From the IMG/VR virus record IMGVR_UViG_3300040811_000825, positions 1 through 64,000 of that record: a DNA stretch of 64,000 nt; one strand, 5' to 3'. A program made the position numbers and the translations under genes. Below, piece after piece: positions 44,809 through 53,859 of this stretch (within the stretch, counting starts at the first letter, position 1; each line of letters opens with the position of its first letter). Origin of the DNA: a virus. The notes below the pieces were generated by a model, which was not told the DNA's origin, searched no databases, and saw only the letters and a list, made by a program, of their open reading frames with translations.

Positions 44809-46479
44809 TTACTTCCACCTATCTGGACCAAATGTTTTTTTCGCTGCTTCTTTCTTGTAGAGAGCAGCAAAACTATTCTTCTTAACAGACATAAACACTT
44901 GGAACTGAGGTTCTCCTGTAAGGGCACCTTTATATCTTACTTCAAGCATAACCACACTGATTGGTTTTCCTGGTTTTCCAATCAACATTTCATAAAATAA
45001 TTTAGCAGCTGTTGCAGTTGCCTCAAAAGCATGTGGTTTATCTTTTTGCTGAACAAGTCTATAAGCACTTTGATCTGGGTCAGAAAATATCTTTCTAAAA
45101 ATTTCTGACGTTAATCTACCTTCCTTTTCTAGTGGAGGTTTGACTTCAAATATCTGGCCATTTTTATAATCACCTTCTCCAGTTAAAAGGCTGAAGTGAA
45201 ATGCAGCGTCTGCCAAATAAGTATCAAGATTGATTTTAAATATGGTGTCTAAAAATTCTTTGAAGAACTCCTCATTATTATCAAAGTATTTAATAAAAAC
45301 CCTATCCATTTCCTGGAAATAGATATTTGGATTAACTCTATACTTTCCCTGTCCACGAAGCATTTCACTTTTTTCAGTTCTGTTCGTAAATTCATTATTA
45401 CATGCTTTTAATACTTCCTTTACGGGCATCTTATTAATATCCTTACCCTTATAAGAAGTGTTGCCAACTTTTACCTTGAGTGCTCCTCTAAAAAATTCAA
45501 GTTTTTTATCTTCAATTTTTCTATGTTCTCCCGCAGGAATACTTTTTGTAAGAAATCCTTTAGCACCATATGCGGGTTTATTTAAAAGAGTTGGTTCTGG
45601 TTCTCCAATACCTCTTTTCTTCAAACTCAAACCCCAATAATGAGTTGCCTCATGACTTCCTTTGGTTTGAAATTTAACAATAATATCGGATGAGTTATAG
45701 TTCTGAATAGTCTTTGGTCCAACATTAAACTTCTTGATTTCAGATGCCCATTTTGTACCAGTCTGCCAGACAGTTTCAACATTTGCAGTTCCAATCTCAT
45801 CAATAACATAATTTGAAACAGATACTGCTTTCGCTAAATTTACAAGATCGGGTTCAGTCTGATCACTATCAGTGTAAAAACCATTAAGACCTGCAGCACC
45901 TTCAATCTTACTAGCTTTCTTATACAAAGTATCTACTATTGCTTTATATTCATCTACGGCATTCTTTTTATTGTTTATCTTTTTATAATCAACATAAATT
46001 TTTTCTTGTATGAGAACTGCTGTCATTAACTCATGAGGGTCCTCTCTCTTTCCTGCAGACCCATTAGACATACCCTTTGATTGAAGGAGAATAGTAATGG
46101 CGGCTCTGTTCTTTCCTTCTTCGGTTGCCTTGATTATATAAGACTTAATTCCAGTTCCAGCAACAACTTGCTCGTCATAGGTGAAAGTATATGCAACTTT
46201 CGGTGGAACTTCTTCTACTATTGCTTTCTCTAATTCGGATTGTCTTCCTTCAATATATGACTTGAATTGACCTCTCAACCAATCACGTTCCGTTTTAGAT
46301 CTAATCCTAGGTTTCAAGACAACTGTTGAGCCACTCTTAGCAAAGATCATATCTTCGGATTTATCACTCCACGCATCAATTTCTCTATCACCACCCGGTA
46401 TAGATGTGCTAGAAAAAAACCTACTAAGATCCCCAAAGATCTTCTTGGAATTATTTACTACAGTCTGTGCGGCGGACAT
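44809..46479 (-). CDS. Large virion-associated hypothetical protein
   Basis: The 556-residue protein is soluble, basic and contains IIKATEEGKNRAAITILLQS, FHFSLLTGEGDYKNGQIFEV and YGAKGFLTKSIPAGE. No catalytic signature is recognised. The region KPPLEKEGRLTSE near residue 455 may be a domain edge. Its position with internal head proteins suggests an injected or head protein. tRNA-Ala lies 27 bases upstream of its ATG. Confidence 0.6.
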   Translation of the reverse strand: MSAAQTVVNNSKKIFGDLSRFFSSTSIPGGDREIDAWSDKSEDMIFAKSGSTVVLKPRIRSKTERDWLRGQFKSYIEGRQSELEKAIVEEVPPKVAYTFTYDEQVVAGTGIKSYIIKATEEGKNRAAITILLQSKGMSNGSAGKREDPHELMTAVLIQEKIYVDYKKINNKKNAVDEYKAIVDTLYKKASKIEGAAGLNGFYTDSDQTEPDLVNLAKAVSVSNYVIDEIGTANVETVWQTGTKWASEIKKFNVGPKTIQNYNSSDIIVKFQTKGSHEATHYWGLSLKKRGIGEPEPTLLNKPAYGAKGFLTKSIPAGEHRKIEDKKLEFFRGALKVKVGNTSYKGKDINKMPVKEVLKACNNEFTNRTEKSEMLRGQGKYRVNPNIYFQEMDRVFIKYFDNNEEFFKEFLDTIFKINLDTYLADAAFHFSLLTGEGDYKNGQIFEVKPPLEKEGRLTSEIFRKIFSDPDQSAYRLVQQKDKPHAFEATATAAKLFYEMLIGKPGKPISVVMLEVRYKGALTGEPQFQVFMSVKKNSFAALYKKEAAKKTFGPDRWK

Positions 46480-46506
46480 GCATGAATACTTTCTAAGTAT
46501 TTAGAA

Positions 46507-46579
46507 TGGAGTTAAGGAGACTCGAACTCCTGACATCCTGCTTGCAAAGCAGGCGCTCTACCAACTGAGCTATAACCCC
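46507..46579 (-). tRNA. tRNA-Ala (TGC)
   Basis: Acceptor GGGGTTA/TAACTCC (one G-T pair), D arm GCTC/GAGC, anticodon stem CCTGC/GCAGG with loop TTTGCAA (TGC), T arm AGGAG/CTCCT. It lies alone, away from the other nine tRNA genes. Confidence 0.95.
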
Positions 46580-46589
46580 GAACAAAGAC

Positions 46590-46618
46590 ATTATAAAACC
46601 CACTCAACACAATGTCAA
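46590..46618 (-). promoter_or_regulatory. Perfect-consensus sigma70 promoter for tRNA-Ala
   Basis: TTGACA (46618-46613), 17 bp, TATAAT (46595-46590) on the minus strand, eleven bases before the tRNA. Confidence 0.87.
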
Positions 46619-46652
46619 GTGGGTAATGTCAACTTCCCAAGCAGTTTATTTA

Positions 46653-46982
46653 TCAGTCACACATGATACCAAGGATTCTTTCAATCTCTTCTGCAGTGAA
46701 AAGACCAGTTGCTTCCAGTTCTTCCTTCTTCAGATTTGCCTTGCGACGTTTCTTCTCAATTTGCTTACGAGTAACAACTTCTCCTTTGCCACGATTGGCA
46801 TCAGGATCATAATTACTAGGAGGAGTATAGTTACTTCCAAAAGATTTGATGTTAGCTCTTACACGGGCAGTATGTTGCTTATTGCTAGTGCGCCGTGAAT
46901 CTTCAGCAACATTCTCAACTTCTTGAGGAGCATAAACTTGATTATATGCTTCTTGAAGACCTCTAATCTCTTCGTAGTTCAT
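46653..46982 (-). CDS. Virion-associated hypothetical protein
   Basis: The 109-residue protein starts MNYEEIRGLQEAYNQVYAPQ, has NYDPDANRGKGEVVTRKQIE and ends with EELEATGLFTAEEIERIL. The YEEIRGLQEAYNQVY start also occurs in other cyanophage proteins. It has a late promoter next to a terminator (46999-47035). Function unknown. Confidence 0.6.
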   Translation of the reverse strand: MNYEEIRGLQEAYNQVYAPQEVENVAEDSRRTSNKQHTARVRANIKSFGSNYTPPSNYDPDANRGKGEVVTRKQIEKKRRKANLKKEELEATGLFTAEEIERILGIMCD

Positions 46983-46998
46983 TTTTATAAAGACTTTT

Positions 46999-47010
46999 CA
47001 AATATTTATA
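46999..47010 (-). promoter_or_regulatory. Late promoter after terminator
   Basis: TATAAATATTTG on the minus strand, continuous with the terminator U-run, about 20 bases before the ATG at 46982. Confidence 0.65.
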
Positions 47011-47035
47011 AAAAAAGACCCCCGATTAGGGAGTC
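47011..47035 (-). terminator. Terminator after the gp41-mazG transcript
   Basis: GACTCCC-TAATC-GGGGGTC hairpin followed by seven U residues on the minus strand; it overlaps the last codons of the gene at 47026-47238. Confidence 0.82.
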
Positions 47036-47238
47036 TCAGATTCTTCTTTCTTTTTGTTGAATCCAAAAGGAAGAGTTTCTTCAAGTTTCAGTTTGAGAGC
47101 AACACCACCAACTGCTTCCATTACTTTCAGAACATCTTCTGGTTTAGCATCTTCACCCAGTTCTTTGGCAACATACCAATACTTAGGCCAAAACTCTTCT
47201 CCTGCCCTTTGGTAATCCTCAAGCGTCAGTAGTTTCAT
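47026..47238 (-). CDS. Small hypothetical protein
   Basis: The 70-residue protein starts MKLLTLEDYQRAGEEFWPKY and continues helical (VLKVMEAVGGVALKLKLEET) to KKKEESETP. The terminator hairpin begins in its last codons. Overlaps the upstream gene by 20 bases. Function unknown. Confidence 0.6.
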   Translation of the reverse strand: MKLLTLEDYQRAGEEFWPKYWYVAKELGEDAKPEDVLKVMEAVGGVALKLKLEETLPFGFNKKKEESETP

Positions 47239-47404
47239 TCTTTAATTCCTCTTCAATTTGTTTATCAAGTTCCACAATCAAATTTCTAATGTCAGAGATT
47301 CTTTGTGGGCAGCAAGTTGGGTCAAGTGTATAACCTTTTTGCTCAATAAACAATGCTTGCCTTAGACCAGCAGCTTGTCTTACATCAATTTCAAGTTTGA
47401 TCAC
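47219..47404 (-). CDS. Small hypothetical protein
   Basis: The 61-residue protein starts MIKLEIDVRQAAGLRQALFI and ends ELDKQIEEELKNETTDA; two Cys (TCCPQR) and an amphipathic helix pair. ATGA-type overlap with the mazG-like gene. Function unknown. Confidence 0.6.
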   Translation of the reverse strand: MIKLEIDVRQAAGLRQALFIEQKGYTLDPTCCPQRISDIRNLIVELDKQIEEELKNETTDA

Positions 47405-47811
47405 AGGTCTCCCTCCTTACGATTTTCAGAATAGTGAACATCAAAACTACCACCAGGGTAGCGTGCTTCTAGTTTATCAACATTCATCTCAATGACTTCA
47501 TCAAAGGTGGTGTCAAGTGCCATACATGCTTGAGCAAGATACCAACAGATATCACCTAATTCCCGCTTCATATGAAAGACATTCTCTTCACTGTAAGGTT
47601 TGCCTTGAAAGACAATCTTCTTAACAACCTCAGTGAACTCGCCAGACTCTGCAGTCAAACCGAGTGCAGCAGTCAGAAGTTGAGTAACATTAGCACCATT
47701 GGCTTCCAGTTCAGTCAATCGTGATGACAGAGCAGGATACTCAAGACTAGGAGTGCTAGTCACGCCATGGACAAACTCAAGGTATTTATCAGTGTCAACT
47801 TTTTGGGTCAT
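47401..47811 (-). CDS. MazG-like nucleotide pyrophosphohydrolase
   Basis: From MTQKVDTDKYLEF the 136-residue protein has LTAALGLTAESGEFTEVVKK and MKRELGDICWYLAQACMAL, the two Glu/Asp helices (ExxE, ELGD) that bind Mg2+ in the all-alpha NTP-pyrophosphatase superfamily. Cyanophage MazG was proposed to lower (p)ppGpp, but its demonstrated preference is for dGTP/dCTP-type substrates. The longer frame upstream is inside gp41 and is rejected. Confidence 0.88.
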   Translation of the reverse strand: MTQKVDTDKYLEFVHGVTSTPSLEYPALSSRLTELEANGANVTQLLTAALGLTAESGEFTEVVKKIVFQGKPYSEENVFHMKRELGDICWYLAQACMALDTTFDEVIEMNVDKLEARYPGGSFDVHYSENRKEGDL

Positions 47812-47815
47812 AATT

Positions 47816-49192
47816 TCAAAACTTGAATCCTTCAAAAGATTTTTTTGGTTTGCGTTCTTCAAAATCATACTCTTCTTCTTTGCCTTTGTCAAGAACATCA
47901 TCTTGTGCTGACTGCTCACAATCATACAGTCTCATTTTAGCACGATCAATACCAACAATAAATCTCTTATGGATTGTTGGATCGTTGTAGCGATTCTTCA
48001 ACTGCTTTACCATAATTTGTCCCAAGTCTTCAAGCTCATCTGTAGAAATAAGGGCAAACATAAGATCAGCAGTAGCAGGCAACCCAAAGGACTCAGAAGT
48101 ATCAGTAATGTCAACGTCAGAGCTACCATAACCGCTGCGAGTGGTCTGCGTGGCAGAAACGATAGGGACGTTTGCTTCAACAGCCAATCCTCGAAGCTCT
48201 TCAGCAATTGCTTTGATATAAGAATATGAATTGACAGTGCTATTTCCGCGATACCGTTCGGAAGCACATATATTAAGGTAATCAATGAAAATAATATCAG
48301 GTCTAAATGATTTCTTAAGTGCAAGTTCATTAAGAAGTGACTTAAAGTGTCCACTGTGTGCGCTCGCTGTAGGGTACTCTTTAATAATTAACTGACCTTG
48401 AGTTTTCTTTGCAAGGTTTGTTACTTTATTTTCAAACATCACCTTTGGGAGATCAGTTATCTCTTGGATAGGGACGTTGAGAAGATTAGCATCAATTCTT
48501 TCTGCAATCTTTTCTTCAGCCATTTCCATCGTGATGTATAATACATTGTTTCCGCTGAGGAGAGCCCCAGATGCGACATGACACATAAACAAAGATTTAC
48601 CGACACCAGTGCCAGCGAGAGCAATGTTAAGCGTTTTATTCGGTAGACCACCTTTGGTAATTTTGTTGAAATATTCAAGGTCAAATTCGATCTTGTCTTC
48701 TTTGCGGTGGTATGTCTCATATCTTGCCTCATAATCAAGAAGATAGTCGTGTCCAATGTGAGTGTCAAAGGAGACCGCCAGAGCGTCTGAGAGGATGCTT
48801 GGGATAGCATCACGGTCCTTCTTCTCATCTTTACCATCAGCAAGTGCGATGGACTCCATAAGTGCCAGATAGATAGCACGGTCCCTACACCACTTCTCTG
48901 TAGTATCACATAACCAATCAAAATCTGTAGGGACATCCTCAAGATAACTGATAAGTTTTGTTATCTCTTTAAAAGAAGAGTCGTTGATGTCAGATCTCTT
49001 TTCAGTTTCAATACAAAGAACTTCTTTCGTTGCAGGTTGATTATACTCCTGAACAAAACTAGAAACTTCTTCAAATACAGTTCTCTGAATGGGATCTTCA
49101 AAGTAGTCGGCTTTAATAAAAGGAACTACCTTACGAAGATACTCTTCATTATAGATTAGATTACGAAGAATCAGAATTTCAACTTTGTCCAT
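47816..49192 (-). CDS. 41: Replicative DNA helicase (T4 gp41 type)
   Basis: The 458-residue DnaB-family helicase starts MDKVEILILRNLIYN. It has Walker A (LAGTGVGKSLFM), Walker B (PDIIFIDYLNICAS), the DnaB H3/H4 region (PIVSATQTTRSGYG) and an Arg-rich end (MVKQLKNRYNDP). It moves 5'-3' on the lagging strand with gp61. ATG at 49192; the ORF also has an upstream ATG four codons earlier. Confidence 0.95.
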   Translation of the reverse strand: MDKVEILILRNLIYNEEYLRKVVPFIKADYFEDPIQRTVFEEVSSFVQEYNQPATKEVLCIETEKRSDINDSSFKEITKLISYLEDVPTDFDWLCDTTEKWCRDRAIYLALMESIALADGKDEKKDRDAIPSILSDALAVSFDTHIGHDYLLDYEARYETYHRKEDKIEFDLEYFNKITKGGLPNKTLNIALAGTGVGKSLFMCHVASGALLSGNNVLYITMEMAEEKIAERIDANLLNVPIQEITDLPKVMFENKVTNLAKKTQGQLIIKEYPTASAHSGHFKSLLNELALKKSFRPDIIFIDYLNICASERYRGNSTVNSYSYIKAIAEELRGLAVEANVPIVSATQTTRSGYGSSDVDITDTSESFGLPATADLMFALISTDELEDLGQIMVKQLKNRYNDPTIHKRFIVGIDRAKMRLYDCEQSAQDDVLDKGKEEEYDFEERKPKKSFEGFKF

Positions 49193-49721
49193 GCGGAATA
49201 TCAAAAACGAATGTTATCCTTGTTTCATCACCGACATTCACCGTGCCGTGAGGAAGTTTATTGTTGAACCAAAGAAGAGTTCCTGGTTCAACGATGACAG
49301 TTTCTTTGCCGCAGAAATATTGATATCTTCCAAGTATAGAAAGATGATACCTGTTTCTGCTCAGGTAATAAGTACCTTCATCAATATGAGCACCTACAAT
49401 CTCATCTACAGGAAGTGAAAGAAAACCGCACCGATGAATATCCGCATTCTTAAACTGTTTGCGTATGATCTTTCTGATTTCACTGTGATGAGCATAGGCT
49501 GGAGTTTTAATATTGATCTCCGAGTCTCCCACAAAATCATCTTTGTGTTTGACACCACCTATTATAAGTTGAAGTGCGCTGACTGGCAAGTCTGCGAATC
49601 CCCTATCAACTAAGGATTGGGATCCTTCCAGAGTTTTCTGGTGATCCCAATCCTGTGGATATTTCTTCAGTTGTTGTACTACTTTACTTACATTGATTCC
49701 AGTTTTTAGAATCTTAATCAT
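49179..49721 (-). CDS. Asp/Asn beta-hydroxylase-type 2OG-Fe(II) oxygenase
   Basis: The 180-residue protein has GAHIDEGTYYLSRNRYHLSI (first His and Asp of the iron site, then the Arg region), VEPGTLLWFNNKLPHGTVNVG (distal His) and ETRITFVFDIPHG. This is the HxD...H double-stranded beta-helix of aspartyl/asparaginyl beta-hydroxylases and prolyl-hydroxylase-like enzymes. It hydroxylates a protein or small molecule using 2-oxoglutarate. It sits between uvsX and gp41 with overlaps; no obvious substrate. Confidence 0.78.
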   Translation of the reverse strand: MIKILKTGINVSKVVQQLKKYPQDWDHQKTLEGSQSLVDRGFADLPVSALQLIIGGVKHKDDFVGDSEINIKTPAYAHHSEIRKIIRKQFKNADIHRCGFLSLPVDEIVGAHIDEGTYYLSRNRYHLSILGRYQYFCGKETVIVEPGTLLWFNNKLPHGTVNVGDETRITFVFDIPHGQS

Positions 49722-50734
49722 AGACCATAACTAAACTCTTCACGGGCAACTTCATCCAACTTCTCCATCACCTCAGGAGTAAAGTAGACTTCTGGATCTT
49801 TGAGGATTGCTTTGGCATAGACTTTCTTAGTCTCACCATCAACAGTCATCTCATAACGACCTGCCACATTTTTCCAGAGACCACCAATCTCTCCCAGTTC
49901 AAGAAGGCCATAATATCGATCAAGACCACGCTCATCGTAATAAAGACGCACCGTAACATCCTTGTTCTCCTTGCTCAGACGCGACTTAGCAGTCTTTGCC
50001 TTGATAAGGTTTCCAACGATTTCTGTTCCATCCTTTTCTTTCTTCTTGCTGAGATAGATGATTGTAGATGCAGCATACTTGAGTCCACTGCCTCCACCCA
50101 TTTCTTTTGTAGGGACATAAGCACCAATGACATCGTAGGTATGGTTGGTAACGATCATAGGAATGTTTGCTTGTCCCAGTTTCAGAGTCAGCATTCTGAA
50201 TGCACCTTTGACCAGTTGGGATTTGGTCATGTCACGAACTTGTTTGTCGTTAAGTGCGTCAGTGATCTCCTTTTCTGTGGAAAGCATACCCAGAGAGTCT
50301 AACACAAACATACAAGGTTTGCGTTCTTCTTCAGGTTTTTTTAAATATATATCTACCGCTTTGAGCGCCTTACTGCGAAACTCTTCAATTGTAACAACAT
50401 TAATAACAACAAGACGAGAAGTATCGATGCCACGGGATTCTATGAGCGATTTATTAATAGCTGCCTCAGTATCAAAGTAGAGACAATACCCATCGGGATT
50501 GGAATCAAGAAAATTCTTAACAACGGCGAGACTGAAGAAAGTTTTTCCAGTGCTAGATTCTCCAGCAATAGCAGTAATCTTATTCCCAGATACACCACCA
50601 AAAATGGAACCTGAACAAAGTCCGTTAAAAATATACGAACCCGTGTCCACATAAGACTCCGTTTCATCAATATCAGATGCGAGTTTTGTGAAATCATCAC
50701 CAATCTCTTTTACAATATCTTTCAAAAAGTCCAT
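49718..50734 (-). CDS. uvsX: UvsX RecA-like recombinase
   Basis: The 338-residue protein has AIAGESSTGKTFFSLAVVKN (Walker A), CMFVLDSLGML (Walker B), MIVTNHTYDVIGAYVPTKEM (L1/L2 regions) and GGGSGLKYAASTIIYLSKKK. It forms filaments on single-stranded DNA and drives recombination-dependent replication in T4-like phages. The ATG at 50734 shares a base with the stop of the 56-residue gene (TGATG). Confidence 0.95.
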   Translation of the reverse strand: MDFLKDIVKEIGDDFTKLASDIDETESYVDTGSYIFNGLCSGSIFGGVSGNKITAIAGESSTGKTFFSLAVVKNFLDSNPDGYCLYFDTEAAINKSLIESRGIDTSRLVVINVVTIEEFRSKALKAVDIYLKKPEEERKPCMFVLDSLGMLSTEKEITDALNDKQVRDMTKSQLVKGAFRMLTLKLGQANIPMIVTNHTYDVIGAYVPTKEMGGGSGLKYAASTIIYLSKKKEKDGTEIVGNLIKAKTAKSRLSKENKDVTVRLYYDERGLDRYYGLLELGEIGGLWKNVAGRYEMTVDGETKKVYAKAILKDPEVYFTPEVMEKLDEVAREEFSYGL

Positions 50735-50904
50735 CAAGCAACCATCCCGTATTGTTCACGAAGAATTTTTTTATAAGAACCATTAGGAAATTGTTCCCTA
50801 ATTTCTTTGATAGTATTAAGTTTTTGATAGAGTGCTGCATCTCCACCGAGGCGAAGAGCACTCACAATAGTTTTAAGTTCTTTGTCGTTAATAGGAAGTT
50901 CCAT
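50734..50904 (-). CDS. 56-residue hypothetical protein
   Basis: ATG at 50904 overlaps the stop of the preceding gene (TAATG) and the TGA overlaps uvsX's ATG (TGATG). The 56 residues start MELPINDKELKTIVSALRLG and are helical with a basic end (YKKILREQYGMVA). Exact junctions on both sides support it. Function unknown; possibly a recombination accessory given the coupling to uvsX. Confidence 0.65.
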   Translation of the reverse strand: MELPINDKELKTIVSALRLGGDAALYQKLNTIKEIREQFPNGSYKKILREQYGMVA

Positions 50905-51101
50905 TAATTCCAGCGTAAAGTTTTTAGATAATCAAGAACATTTTTTCTTACATCCATTAGCTCATGGTAACATTTCTGGTTATGAGCACACTGTCGAAGA
51001 GCAGGATCTGGTTTATGCACAGATTCAATGAATATATCAAGTCCGCGATTCCATTTATCTTTTTTAGATTCCCCGTCATCAATTGTATATTGGTCTTTCA
51101 T
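50904..51101 (-). CDS. Small hypothetical protein
   Basis: The 65-residue protein starts MKDQYTIDDGESKKDKWNRG and contains two Cys and two His (QCAHNQKCYHELM) that could form a small metal site. Overlaps the polymerase gene by four bases. Function unknown. Confidence 0.6.
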   Translation of the reverse strand: MKDQYTIDDGESKKDKWNRGLDIFIESVHKPDPALRQCAHNQKCYHELMDVRKNVLDYLKTLRWN

Positions 51102-53593
51102 AAGAAGAATGATTCCAAAGTATTAGTTTTTTCTACAGACCATCCAATGGCATCGAGAATTGCTTTCAGTGGTTCTAGAAAAGCTTTCTCAAATTGTAAG
51201 TCATAGTCAATATATTTGTCAAGATTTAGTTCCTTAGGAAACTCTTGAATAAAAGAAATAATATTTTCATGAATAATGTTTGGTTTTTTCAAATAACAGA
51301 ATTTAATTTTTTCACCATTCTGGATAAGTGAGTATTTGTTGTCGAGTTTGTTTTGTTTAATGTAATGATTAAACAAAAGAGCCCCACGAATATGTATGGG
51401 AGTTCCCTTGATGTAAATATCCGAATGAGACCTATACTTTGCAACATCAGATGCAGAACGTGGAAATGAAATTTGTTCTGGTGGGAGTGATTTAAATTGT
51501 TTCCTTGAATTTTCAATGAAGTCAATTACATCATCTTCAGTTGCAGTCATCAAAAGTTTAAAGGCATCCTTAAGCATCTTTCTACAAGGCGCTGGTGTAG
51601 ATGACTTTACAGATTCAATACCCATCACCTTGAGTTTTGGTTCCGAATATTGAACACCTTCACTATTATGAACATTGAGAATGTATCGCTTCTTCGCAGT
51701 CCAGATACCACGGTCAGCAATATTTTCACGCTTCATTTGCATTTTTTGTTCATATGCCGAAACGTAATTCGCAAGTTCCTGATAAGATTGTTCGATGAAT
51801 GGTTCCAACTTGTCTTGGCAGATCTTATCAAGTAAGGAAACAATCGCTGCTTTATCGTCAGACTTATTACTAAAAAATTTAGCAATAAGAGGTTCAAGAT
51901 TAAGATAGATTGAATCAGTGTCGGATGCGATGACATAATCTACGCTCTCCGTTTGCAAAAGGTTATTTAGATACTTATTCATTTTTCCTTCAATCCATCG
52001 GATACTTACTTGTCCCGACAGGGTGATTGCCTCTGCATTTGCTAGTTTGTAATAGCGGAAATATTGGTTACCAATAGCACCATAAGCAGAGTTAAGAGAA
52101 ATCTTCTTCGCCATTTGAATGTTGTTACATCTGGCGATCTCCTTTTCAAGTGCCTTAGTAGGCGTCTTCTCATACTGCTGTTTGGCTTGAAGCATTCGCT
52201 TCTTGAAGATAACACGGTCGCCATACATCTTCTCCATCAACTCAGGCAAGAACCCACGGACATCCTTACGGTACATTGCACCATTGGCACACACCGCATT
52301 GTCCTTATACATCTCAAAATTTATCTCCTCATTAAGGATTCGGTCAACCGTAGCCGTTGGGTGTCGTTCGTCCAGTAGTGTCTCTGGTGAGATGTTATAC
52401 TGCATAATGAGATGAGGATAAAGAGAGTTGAGGTCAAAAGACACAACCCAATCATACTTTCCTGGAATCGGTTCCTTGACATAGGCACCTGCGTACTTTT
52501 CGTTTTTGTCAGAACGAATCTTTGGGGGAATAACAATGTCACGTTTCTTTAGATAATTGTAAATAATGTTGTCCCACATCCGAACTTGGTAGAAGACATC
52601 ATTATAGTTGACTTTAGCATCATATGCCATCGTGAGCGCAAGCTCAATCAACTTCATTTTATCTTCCAGTCGGTCAACAAGTTCTACGTCAACGATGTTG
52701 TACTCGATGAACTTTTGCCACCCGTGGGTATAGAAATCTTTAAAGGTATCAAATTCACTATGGTCAAGTTTCTTCTGACCAAGTTCTACCTCAGCTATGT
52801 AGTCTAGGCGATATGATTCTTGTGCCTTGTAAGTAAACTTCTTATACAAGTCCAGATAGTCAAGAACAGAGCATCCACCAACATCAAAGACGCTGTGCTC
52901 TCTACCCTTGATAAACTTCTTTGATTCAGTCACAAGACCCCAAGGGGACATACGCTTCATCAACTTCTCTCCAAGCACCCTGTTGAGGCGCTTACAGATG
53001 TATGGGATATCATACAGTTCACAGTTCCAACCTGTAATCACATCGGGCACATCAACCATCCAGTAGTTGATGAAGTGACTTAAGAGTTCCTGCTCTGTAG
53101 GGCAGTGATAGTAAGTTACATTCTTCTGGGTGTTGTGAAATGGTTTCACACCCCAGGTCTTGATTTCTTTGGTATTGTAGTCCTGAATAGTAATTGCAAG
53201 AATCTCTTCCGATGCAGACTCTACATCTGGGAATCCTTGTTCAGATGATACCTCAATATCAATTGTAACAAGTTTGATTTGGCCAATGTCGAACTTGATT
53301 TCTTCTTCAGGATGTTTTTCAGAAATATATTGGTAGATATATCGGTCATTCCCATAGATTTCAAATCCATCAACATCTTCGTATTTTTTGTAGAAGTCAC
53401 GACAATCCCGAACTGTGCCTGGATGAATAGGTTCTACTTGTTCACCACTTAATGTCCGATACTTGGTATCCTTCTTCGATTTTACATAAAGAGTAGGAAA
53501 AAACTCATCTCTGTGTTCATACCTCCTCCCATTCTCAACACCACGAACAAGGAACTGGTTCCCAATCATTTGGACATTCGTGTAAAATTTCAT
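51098..53593 (-). CDS. 43: Family B DNA polymerase (T4 gp43 type)
   Basis: The 831-residue polymerase has the 3'-5' exonuclease motif LVTIDIEVSSEQGF, polymerase motif A SFDLNSLYPHLI, motif B KKISLNSAYGAIGNQYFRYY (split here: NSAYGAIGNQYF) and motif C VIASDTDSIYLNLE with both catalytic Asp residues. It is the replicative polymerase. The last residues (TLESFFL) fit the hydrophobic clamp-binding tail. Overlaps on both sides by four bases. Confidence 0.98.
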   Translation of the reverse strand: MKFYTNVQMIGNQFLVRGVENGRRYEHRDEFFPTLYVKSKKDTKYRTLSGEQVEPIHPGTVRDCRDFYKKYEDVDGFEIYGNDRYIYQYISEKHPEEEIKFDIGQIKLVTIDIEVSSEQGFPDVESASEEILAITIQDYNTKEIKTWGVKPFHNTQKNVTYYHCPTEQELLSHFINYWMVDVPDVITGWNCELYDIPYICKRLNRVLGEKLMKRMSPWGLVTESKKFIKGREHSVFDVGGCSVLDYLDLYKKFTYKAQESYRLDYIAEVELGQKKLDHSEFDTFKDFYTHGWQKFIEYNIVDVELVDRLEDKMKLIELALTMAYDAKVNYNDVFYQVRMWDNIIYNYLKKRDIVIPPKIRSDKNEKYAGAYVKEPIPGKYDWVVSFDLNSLYPHLIMQYNISPETLLDERHPTATVDRILNEEINFEMYKDNAVCANGAMYRKDVRGFLPELMEKMYGDRVIFKKRMLQAKQQYEKTPTKALEKEIARCNNIQMAKKISLNSAYGAIGNQYFRYYKLANAEAITLSGQVSIRWIEGKMNKYLNNLLQTESVDYVIASDTDSIYLNLEPLIAKFFSNKSDDKAAIVSLLDKICQDKLEPFIEQSYQELANYVSAYEQKMQMKRENIADRGIWTAKKRYILNVHNSEGVQYSEPKLKVMGIESVKSSTPAPCRKMLKDAFKLLMTATEDDVIDFIENSRKQFKSLPPEQISFPRSASDVAKYRSHSDIYIKGTPIHIRGALLFNHYIKQNKLDNKYSLIQNGEKIKFCYLKKPNIIHENIISFIQEFPKELNLDKYIDYDLQFEKAFLEPLKAILDAIGWSVEKTNTLESFFL

Positions 53594-53859
53594 CCGTCAG
53601 TTAAGTCCTCGTATTTTTCAAGCAGGGTGGGCGTGGGGTCTGTCAGAGTTAAGATTTTATCAGAACTCATCATAAAAGTATCTGCCCTTGTGACATTAAG
53701 TAACCAGGGCTCTAGCATTCCTTCTTTGGTGACGACATATGGATCTACCAACTTACAATCAGGTTCTCCAATATCAGCACCAACTTCTTCAATCTGACTG
53801 ATCAGAATCTGATTCGTCGTCAACACTAGAATCTTGATCAGTTTCGGTTCGTTTGCCAT
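53590..53859 (-). CDS. Sm-like beta-barrel protein
   Basis: The 89-residue protein starts MANEPKLIKILVLTTNQILI, then ISQIEEVGADIGEPDCKLVD and WLLNVTRADTFMMS, a short strand-rich pattern that resembles the Sm-like proteins described from cyanophages. It overlaps another such gene (53789-54169) by 71 bases. RNA binding is assumed from the family; not shown. Confidence 0.55.
   Translation of the reverse strand: MANEPKLIKILVLTTNQILISQIEEVGADIGEPDCKLVDPYVVTKEGMLEPWLLNVTRADTFMMSSDKILTLTDPTPTLLEKYEDLTDG

Noticed and set aside
47811-47925. 174-codon version of the MazG-like gene
   Set aside because: The extra N-terminal part is inside gp41, is Lys-rich and non-conserved in type; MTQKVDTDKY is the better start.
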